Positions 1 to 4,725 of a stretch of 7,114 nucleotides of DNA are shown here, piece after piece. A program made the position numbers and the translations under genes. Location of the stretch: assembly GCA_030018715.1 (NCBI GenBank), contig JASEHN010000151.1, positions 1 through 7,114 of the forward strand, read 5' to 3'. The notes under the pieces were generated by a model that saw only the letters and a program-made list of their open reading frames with translations, was not told the origin of the DNA and ran no database searches. The DNA is from Thermodesulfobacteriota bacterium (GTDB lineage: Bacteria > Desulfobacterota > SM23-61). Position 1 is the first letter of the stretch, and each line of letters opens with the position of its first letter.

Positions 1-53
1 CCCCTCACCCCGCCCTCTCCCCCCTTTCGGGGGGAGAGGAGAAAGGTGAGGGG
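1..53. repeat. GC-rich palindromic hairpin repeat
   Basis: The sequence forms a long two-part hairpin. The inner stem is a perfect 11-bp pairing of 14-24 with 29-39 around a TTTC loop. The outer stem pairs 1-9 (CCCCTCACC) with 45-53 (GGTGAGGGG). C-rich/G-rich palindromes of the CCCCTCACCC...GGGTGAGGGG type are familiar as dispersed intergenic repeats in many bacterial genomes. It lies 60 bp past the proB stop, so it could also act as a transcript 3' end or RNA-stabilising structure. No T-tract follows on the plus strand, and the minus-strand continuation is outside the window, so I do not call it a terminator. The element may extend beyond position 1. Confidence 0.7.
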
Positions 54-112
54 GGCAATTTAAGTGCGGCACAGTGTTCCATTATTTATGCGAAGTTCAA
101 TAATAACTATTT
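54..112. other. AT-rich spacer downstream of proB, no gene seen
   Basis: This short AT-rich stretch lies between the proB stop codon and the palindrome at the window edge. I see no coding potential, RNA gene or convincing intrinsic terminator in it. proA, which often follows proB, does not begin within these bases. Confidence 0.5.
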
Positions 113-1237
113 TTAAAGTACCACAAGATCATCGCGATGGACGATTTCATCGCTGTATTTATAGCCAAGCTTAATTTCTATTTCGGTGGTTTTTAAACCT
201 TTGATTTTATTGATTTCAGAGGAAGTGTAGTTGGATAGGCCTTTGGCAAAATCCTGTCCCTGGGTGTCCGTAAGAACTACCGGGTCGCTCGGGCCGAATT
301 TTCCTTCCGCGCCAAGGACCCCGGATGGGAGCAAACTCTTTCCCTTTTGCAATATGGCTTTTTTGGCGCCTTCGTCCACAATTATCTTCCCTCGGGCCTT
401 CAGGGTGAAAGCGATCCAGTGCTTGCGACTATTGAGTTTGTTAACTTCAGAGGCAAACAGGGTGCCCACCTCTTCTCCGCGAAGAATCTTTTCTATTATA
501 CCATCCACAGTTCCATTGGCCAGGATGGTAGGCACACCGAACAAAGCCGCCTTTCGCGCCGCCTGCAGCTTGGTTACCATCCCGCCGATGCTGATAGGAC
601 TCAGAGTTCCGGAGGCCTTCATTTCCATTTCAACTGTGACCTGCGGGACCAGGGGAATGAGTTTGGCGTTTTTATGGAGGCGCGGATCCCGGTCGTAAAG
701 GCCGTCGATATCGCTTAAGACCACCAGCAAGTCGGCGTTGACCAGGTTGGTCACTAAAGCCGAGAGATTATCATTATCGCCGAACTTAATTTCCTCCACG
801 ACCACCGTGTCATTTTCGTTGATGATGGGTATTACCCCAAAATCCAAAAGGGTGAGAAGGGTATTCCGGGCATTCAGGTAACGATTCCGGTTGGAGAGGT
901 CATCGCGGGTAAGAAGAACCTGGGCCACTTTTTCTCCATAGAAAGTGAAAGCCCGCTCATAGTTCCACATCAGGGCGCTCTGCCCGATCGCGGCTGAGGC
1001 CTGTTTTTGCGGTATGGTTTTCGGCTTTTCCGTGAGGCCAAGCCGGGACATACCGGCAGCAATGGCACCGGAAGAGACGATGACTACTTCGAACCCCTTT
1101 TTTTTGGCGGCGCTAACTTCCTTAGCCAATCGGTCGAAGATAGCCTGGTTTAAGGATCTGCCCTTGGCTGTAAGCACCTGGCTGCCAACCTTGAGAACGA
1201 TCCGATGGACTTTGTTTATGATCGCTCTGGGGGTCAT
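113..1237 (-). CDS. proB: Glutamate 5-kinase (gamma-glutamyl kinase) with C-terminal PUA domain
   Basis: ProB phosphorylates L-glutamate with ATP to gamma-glutamyl phosphate, the first and normally feedback-inhibited step of proline synthesis, in the cytoplasm. The protein is 374 aa, normal for the two-domain form. The amino-acid kinase fold covers about residues 10-260: KVGS with Lys16, VSSGAIAAG at 54-62, QVLLTRDD at 106-113, INENDTV at 139-145, FGDNDNLSA at 152-160, SDIDGLY at 175-181 and GGMVTKLQAA at 218-227. A PUA domain follows at about 275-355. The ATG overlaps the obg stop by 4 bp (ATGA), and a purine-rich AGAGG lies about 10 nt upstream, so translation is probably coupled to obg. 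Two small departures are visible: KVGSQ where KVGSS is common, and ISIGGM where many family members have GTGGM. All the main catalytic motifs are otherwise present. The identification is firm. Confidence 0.96.
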   Translation of the reverse strand: MTPRAIINKVHRIVLKVGSQVLTAKGRSLNQAIFDRLAKEVSAAKKKGFEVVIVSSGAIAAGMSRLGLTEKPKTIPQKQASAAIGQSALMWNYERAFTFYGEKVAQVLLTRDDLSNRNRYLNARNTLLTLLDFGVIPIINENDTVVVEEIKFGDNDNLSALVTNLVNADLLVVLSDIDGLYDRDPRLHKNAKLIPLVPQVTVEMEMKASGTLSPISIGGMVTKLQAARKAALFGVPTILANGTVDGIIEKILRGEEVGTLFASEVNKLNSRKHWIAFTLKARGKIIVDEGAKKAILQKGKSLLPSGVLGAEGKFGPSDPVVLTDTQGQDFAKGLSNYTSSEINKIKGLKTTEIEIKLGYKYSDEIVHRDDLVVL

Positions 1238-2256
1238 GCCTGGTTTTCCTCTTGCAATTTTATGGCAAGACTTTTAGATAAAGCAGTTAAAAGATTTGGC
1301 AGACCTTCTCCGGTCAAGGCCGAGATGGGATAAATTTCTTTATTGATTTTCTTAAAATAACGCTTCATTCCGGCAATATTCCGGCGGGCTTCCGGAAGGT
1401 CGATCTTATTCAGGGCCACGATTTGTGGTTTGGCCGCAAGAGCCTTGTTAAAAAGGGAAAGCTCCCGGTTCAAGGTAAGATAATCCTCAAGTGGATTACG
1501 CTGGCTGGCCCCGGAGATGTCCAGCAAATGGAGGATAATGGATGTACGCTCTACATGGCGGAGAAATTTCAGACCCAGGCCGGCACCCTCATGAGCCCCT
1601 GCGATAATTCCGGGTATGTCGGCCACGACAAACGGTCTATGGTTGCCAAAAGTGACTACTCCTAAATTGGGGACCAGGGTGGTAAAAGGATAATCGGCAA
1701 TCTTTGGGCGGACGGATGAGATCCTGGAGATGAGCGTGGACTTCCCCACATTGGGAAATCCGACAATGCCCACGTCGGCGATCAACTTCAACTCCAGGAA
1801 AAGCCAGTGGGCTTCACCAGGTTGTCCGGGCTCAGCGTGGCGGGGAGCCTGATGGGTAGAGGTGGCGAAACGGGCATTCCCCCGGCCTCCCGCCCCTCCC
1901 CGGGCTAGGGTGAAGAGTTCACCGTTTTCTGTTATATCTTTGAGGATTTCTCCGCTGGCGGCGTCGCGGACGATCGTTCCAACCGGAACGGGAAGGATGA
2001 GATTGGGGGAGCTGCGTCCTTCCTGGTTTTTTCCTTTACCGTGCTGTCCCCTTTTGGCGTGATAATGCTGCTGGTAGCGGAAATCGAGAAGCGTGGCGAT
2101 CTGGCTATCCGCCTTGAGGATCACGTCTCCGCCTTTTCCCCCGTCGCCGCCATTTGGCCCTCCGCGGGGGACATATTTTTCACGGCGAAAGCTGATGCAA
2201 CCGTTTCCTCCGTCTCCGGCTTGGACGAAGATTTTCGCTTCATCGATAAATTTGAT
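1234..2256 (-). CDS. obg: Obg/CgtA ribosome-assembly GTPase, apparent ATC start
   Basis: Obg is an essential GTPase that binds the 50S subunit during late assembly and links ribosome production to stress and ppGpp signalling. From the ATC at 2256 the protein is 340 aa. The glycine-rich Obg fold spans residues 1-158, opening with KFIDEAKIFVQAGDGGNG and continuing through RGGPNGGDGGKGGD to NARFATSTHQAPRHAEPG. The G domain follows: G1 GFPNVGKS at 166-173, G2 YPFTT at 189-193, G3 DIPG at 213-216, G4 NKID at 283-286, G5 SAL at 312-314. There is no C-terminal OCT domain, so it is a short Obg. A later GTG at 2124 would delete 44 residues of the conserved Obg fold, and no ATG, GTG or TTG occurs before it. 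The codon aligned with the family initiator Met is ATC, and an in-frame TGA lies at 2260-2262. The product is certain; the start is the unusual part. The stop overlaps the proB ATG. Confidence 0.93.
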   Translation of the reverse strand: MKFIDEAKIFVQAGDGGNGCISFRREKYVPRGGPNGGDGGKGGDVILKADSQIATLLDFRYQQHYHAKRGQHGKGKNQEGRSSPNLILPVPVGTIVRDAASGEILKDITENGELFTLARGGAGGRGNARFATSTHQAPRHAEPGQPGEAHWLFLELKLIADVGIVGFPNVGKSTLISRISSVRPKIADYPFTTLVPNLGVVTFGNHRPFVVADIPGIIAGAHEGAGLGLKFLRHVERTSIILHLLDISGASQRNPLEDYLTLNRELSLFNKALAAKPQIVALNKIDLPEARRNIAGMKRYFKKINKEIYPISALTGEGLPNLLTALSKSLAIKLQEENQA

Positions 2257-2269
2257 CGGTCAGACTCCC
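2254..2269 (-). promoter_or_regulatory. Shine-Dalgarno and ATC initiation site of obg
   Basis: GGGAG at 2269-2265 is followed by an 8-nt spacer and then ATC at 2256-2254, exactly where related Obg proteins have their initiator Met before KFIDEAKI. The spacing is ideal for initiation at the ATC. ATC differs from ATG by one base, so a genuine rare AUC start and a single-base sequence error are both compatible with this site. Confidence 0.55.
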
Positions 2270-2283
2270 GAAATATTTCCCAT
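2260..2283 (-). other. Possible 7-codon leader ORF in frame with obg
   Basis: An ATG at 2283 opens a mini-ORF (MGNISGV) that ends at TGA 2262-2260, with one codon (CCG) between that stop and the obg ATC. It is in the same frame as obg. AGGTG, 5 nt upstream of the ATG, is a plausible ribosome-binding site and overlaps the 3' arm of the hairpin at 2291-2309. It could deliver ribosomes to the obg start by re-initiation, or be the true obg N-terminus interrupted by a stop. Such a short ORF could also be chance. Confidence 0.3.
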
Positions 2284-2290
2284 CTTATCA

Positions 2291-2309
2291 CCTATCCCTT
2301 CGGGATAGG
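2291..2309 (-). promoter_or_regulatory. Perfect 8-bp hairpin in the rpmA-obg gap
   Basis: On the minus strand CCTATCCC pairs perfectly with GGGATAGG around a GAA loop. No U-run follows (the next bases are TGATAAGATG), so it is not a typical intrinsic terminator. It begins 7 nt after the rpmA stop and ends 34 nt before the obg ATC. Its 3' arm contains part of the AGGTG preceding the mini-ORF ATG, so it could control access of ribosomes, or act as an RNA processing or stability element between r-protein genes and obg. The function is inferred from structure only. Confidence 0.5.
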
Positions 2310-2315
2310 GCTGGC

Positions 2316-2591
2316 TTACACCTGAATTATTGCGACCGGCGGGGCGTATACGCTCACTTTTTTACGTTCTTTGCCGAGGTGTTCAAAGGTTACGATGCCC
2401 TCGATCTTGGCAAAGAGGGTGAAATCCTTACCCATCCCAACATTCACACCCGGATGAATGCGGGTTCCGCGTTGACGCACCAGGATCGACCCGGCTTGGA
2501 CCAGCTGCCCGCCAAAACGTTTCACTCCCAGCCTCTGGCCGGCGCTATCCCTGCCGTTCCTTGAACTTCCCTGTCCTTTTTTATGAGCCAT
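2316..2591 (-). CDS. rpmA: 50S ribosomal protein L27 (bL27)
   Basis: bL27 is a 50S protein whose flexible N-terminal tail reaches the peptidyl-transferase centre. The 91-aa product starts MAHKKGQGSSRNGRDSAGQR, the conserved N-terminal signature, followed by LGVKRFGGQLVQAGSILVRQRGT and HPGVNVGMGKDFTLFA. The ATG is preceded by a strong GGAGGT with a 3-nt gap, so the start is clear. The N-terminus lacks the cleaved extension found in Firmicutes L27. It follows rplU after 32 nt, the usual rplU-rpmA pair, and is very probably co-transcribed with obg downstream. Nothing is unusual in the sequence. Confidence 0.98.
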   Translation of the reverse strand: MAHKKGQGSSRNGRDSAGQRLGVKRFGGQLVQAGSILVRQRGTRIHPGVNVGMGKDFTLFAKIEGIVTFEHLGKERKKVSVYAPPVAIIQV

Positions 2592-2623
2592 GTTACCTCC
2601 ACGGATCCTTTCGTTTGGGGCGA

Positions 2624-2938
2624 TTACTGTAAACTGATTTCTTTGATCTTCATGGTGGTGAAGAATTGACGGTGGCCTTGTCTCTTGGCGTAGCCCTTGC
2701 GCCGTTTCATCTTGAAGACGATCACTTTTTTGGCTCTCCGTTGCCCCATGATCTCTCCTACGATCCTGACATTAGGAAGCAAGGGGTCGCCGGCCAAGAC
2801 TTTTTCTCCTTCCGCGTATAGAAGAACATTTTTGATTTCGACTAAATCCCCAGCCTGGCCTTCTATTTTTTCCACCCGAATAGTATCGCCAGGGGAAATT
2901 TTGTATTGTTTTCCACCCGTCTGGATTATTGCGTACAC
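2624..2938 (-). CDS. rplU: 50S ribosomal protein L21 (bL21), GTG start
   Basis: bL21 is a 50S protein that binds 23S rRNA near L20. From GTG 2938 the product is 104 aa, the normal length, beginning MYAIIQTGGKQYKISPGD, which matches the family N-terminus exactly. An in-frame TTG at 2950 would add MEDD, but it overlaps the Shine-Dalgarno GGAGG (2948-2944), which lies 5 nt before the GTG, so GTG is preferred. Later conserved features include the LVEIKNVLLYAEG segment, the basic RRAKKVIVFKMKRRKGYAKRQGHRQ rRNA-binding region in two parts, and a C-terminal KIKEISLQ. Upstream lies a 157-bp palindromic repeat rather than an obvious strong promoter. Expression may depend on read-through from rng or on a weak promoter in the 58 bp between the repeat and the start. 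Confidence 0.97.
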   Translation of the reverse strand: MYAIIQTGGKQYKISPGDTIRVEKIEGQAGDLVEIKNVLLYAEGEKVLAGDPLLPNVRIVGEIMGQRRAKKVIVFKMKRRKGYAKRQGHRQFFTTMKIKEISLQ

Positions 2939-2996
2939 ATCATCCTCCAAATTCTATGCCTTTATGACCGTTAGCAGATTTTTTCAGTTCAGAAAT

Positions 2997-3153
2997 TTGA
3001 TGGTCTCGTAAAAAGTCCCGTTTTCGTCATTGCGAGGAGTTCCGCCCATGCGGTACGACAAAGCAATCCCGTATTTTTAAGCACTTATAAAAACGAGATT
3101 GCTTCGCTTTCGCTCGCAATGACTCTTCTGCCGACTTTTTACGAAACCATCAA
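2997..3153. repeat. 157-bp MITE/REP-like palindromic repeat between rng and rplU
   Basis: The ends are near-perfect inverted repeats: 2997-3017 pairs with 3133-3153 at 20 of 21 positions (core CGTAAAAAGTC / GACTTTTTACG). Inside, GTCATTGCGAG (3026-3036) pairs with CTCGCAATGAC (3113-3123), and AAGCAATCCCGT (3061-3072) pairs with ACGAGATTGCTT (3093-3104) with one mismatch. The whole unit can fold as one long nested hairpin. It has no coding capacity. Elements with GTCATTGCGAGG...GCAATCTC...GAGATTGC...CGCAATGAC cores are a familiar class of dispersed intergenic repeat, common in Deltaproteobacteria. I see no target-site duplication. It starts 6 nt after the rng stop and ends 58 nt before the rplU start, so any rng-rplU transcript would carry it as a large stem-loop. 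Confidence 0.85.
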
Positions 3154-3159
3154 TTTACA

Positions 3160-4725
3160 TTATAAAAATTCCGGTTCCTTTTTGTCAACGGAAAACTGGC
3201 CGTTGCTGCTATGAATTTCAAATTGCTCCAGATGGTAGTCGCTTTTGCCGCTGACCAGGATGCGTTTGCTGAAGCGCTTTTCCAGTTTTTCCACCTCGCA
3301 GCGGGCTTCATCATACAGATAATTGGCAACATTTGGATGCACATTGACCAGGATATTATCTCCCCGCAAATCACGGATGTCCCGCTGAACCTCCCGCAGA
3401 ATCTCCTGGCAGATGGTCGAACGGGATTTGAGAAACCCCCGTCCTTCACAGTAAAAACACCTTTCACTTAAGATGCGCCCCAGGCTTTCCCGGGTGCGTT
3501 TTCGGGTCATCTCCACCAACCCCAATTCGGATATCTTCAGAATATTGGTTTTGCTTTTGTCTTTTTTCAGGGCTTCTATGAGGGCCTGGAAAACCTTCTC
3601 CCGGCTGGATTCCTTTTCCATGTCAATGAAGTCAATAATGATGATCCCGCCGATGTTGCGCAGCCTTAGCTGGTAAGCAATCTCCTTGACGGCCTCCAGG
3701 TTGGTTTTCAGGATGGTGTCTTCTAAATTCCTTTTGCCGACAAAGCGCCCGGTGTTCACGTCGATGACGGTCAGAGCCTCGGTCATTTCGATGACGATAT
3801 AACCACCTGATTTAAGCCAGACTCTCCGCCCTAAGGCCCGGCTGATTTCCATTTCTATGCCAAAGAAATCGAAGAGCGGCTCTCCCTTGTCGTACATTTC
3901 GAGGGAGGATTTGAGCTGGGGCATGAAGGTCTCGCAGAAATCCATGATCTTGCGATATTCCTCCTCCGAATCTATGACCGCCCGCTCCACATCCTGGGTA
4001 AATAGATCTCGGATCGCCCGCAGGGTTATATCGAGGTCTTTGTGTAAAAGACTGGGGACCGGACTTGCAGCCTTACGCTTCTGGATGTTGTTCCACATCT
4101 TCAGGAGGAAATCCATGTCCTGGCGCAGCTCCGGCTCGCCTTTTCCTTCGGAAGCCGTGCGCACAATCAGCCCGCAGCCGGGGGGCTTGATATGCTGGAT
4201 GATTTCCCGGAGGCGCCGCCGTTCGGCTTCGTTTTCAATCCGGCGGGAGACGCCAATTTGGTCCACCATGGGCATGAGAACCAGATGACGTCCGGGGAGG
4301 GAAATGTGGGAAGTAATCCGGGCTCCTTTTGTTCCTAAAGGTTCTTTGGACACCTGGACCAGGACTTCCTGGCCTTCATGCAAAAGGTCTTCAATCTGAA
4401 AGGGGGTATTCAAGTCCGGGATATCTTCTTCTTCACTATCCGGCAGCCCGTTGCAGTCGTCCTCGCGGGCGCCCATCATGAATTCCAAATCATCGAAGTC
4501 CTGATGGACGTCGGTAACATAAAGGAAGGCAGCTTTTTCCAGACCGATGTCCACAAAAGCAGCCTGCATCCCGGGAAGAACCCGAACTACCCGGCCTTTG
4601 TATATGTTCCCGCTAATACCTTGTTCAGAATTACGCTCCAGATATAGTTCGACGAGAACTCCGCTTTCCAGCAGGGCCACCCGGGTTTCGCCGGAATTGA
4701 CATTGATCAGGATTTCATTGGCCAT
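3160..4725 (-). CDS. rng: Ribonuclease G (RNase E/G family endoribonuclease)
   Basis: RNase G is a Mg2+-dependent single-strand endoribonuclease that trims the 5' end of 16S rRNA and cuts some mRNAs. The protein is 521 aa against 489 in E. coli, so it has the catalytic region but no long RNase E scaffold tail. The S1 RNA-binding domain covers about residues 35-130 (GNIYKGRVVRVLPGMQAAFVDIG in two overlapping blocks) and contains an acidic insertion at about 76-104. The 5'-sensor region includes GTKGARITSHISLPGR at 131-146. Catalytic aspartates are Asp322 in IDVNTG and Asp365 in IDFIDM, with the same 43-residue spacing as D303/D346 of E. coli RNase E. The zinc-link CxxC is Cys423/Cys426. The ATG overlaps the upstream radical SAM gene by 19 bp, which suggests coupling; AAGGA lies 9 nt before it. 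RNase G is preferred over RNase E because of length. Confidence 0.95.
   Translation of the reverse strand: MANEILINVNSGETRVALLESGVLVELYLERNSEQGISGNIYKGRVVRVLPGMQAAFVDIGLEKAAFLYVTDVHQDFDDLEFMMGAREDDCNGLPDSEEEDIPDLNTPFQIEDLLHEGQEVLVQVSKEPLGTKGARITSHISLPGRHLVLMPMVDQIGVSRRIENEAERRRLREIIQHIKPPGCGLIVRTASEGKGEPELRQDMDFLLKMWNNIQKRKAASPVPSLLHKDLDITLRAIRDLFTQDVERAVIDSEEEYRKIMDFCETFMPQLKSSLEMYDKGEPLFDFFGIEMEISRALGRRVWLKSGGYIVIEMTEALTVIDVNTGRFVGKRNLEDTILKTNLEAVKEIAYQLRLRNIGGIIIIDFIDMEKESSREKVFQALIEALKKDKSKTNILKISELGLVEMTRKRTRESLGRILSERCFYCEGRGFLKSRSTICQEILREVQRDIRDLRGDNILVNVHPNVANYLYDEARCEVEKLEKRFSKRILVSGKSDYHLEQFEIHSSNGQFSVDKKEPEFL

Noticed and set aside
231..698. 155-codon plus-strand reading frame opposite proB
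   Set aside because: It is antisense to strongly conserved proB sequence, and its low-complexity translation resembles no protein family I know.
1234..2124. GTG at 2124 as the obg start (296 aa)
   Set aside because: It would delete 44 residues of the Obg fold that are intact in the same frame upstream (KFIDEAKI through KGGD).
2254..2283. Selenocysteine readthrough at TGA 2262-2260 as the main explanation for the obg start
   Set aside because: Obg needs no residue upstream of KFIDEAKI, and I see no clear SECIS-like hairpin right after the TGA; kept only as a minor alternative.
2624..2950. TTG at 2950 as the rplU start (108 aa)
   Set aside because: The TTG overlaps the GGAGG ribosome-binding site, and the GTG at 2938 gives the exact family N-terminus MYAIIQTGGKQYK.
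2941..2996. Sigma-70 promoter for rplU (TAGAAT as -10)
   Set aside because: No acceptable -35 lies at the right distance, and the implied start site would fall within the ribosome-binding site.
2997..3153. CRISPR array or tRNA-like gene in the rng-rplU gap
   Set aside because: The repeats are inverted and nested, not regularly spaced direct repeats, and no cloverleaf features are present.
3150..3467. 105-codon minus-strand reading frame inside the rng 3' end
   Set aside because: It overlaps rng in another frame and shows no recognisable domain; rng is intact through its own stop.
3857..4288. 143-codon plus-strand reading frame opposite rng
   Set aside because: Its Arg/Ser-rich composition is typical of antisense translation of a conserved gene; no domain is visible.
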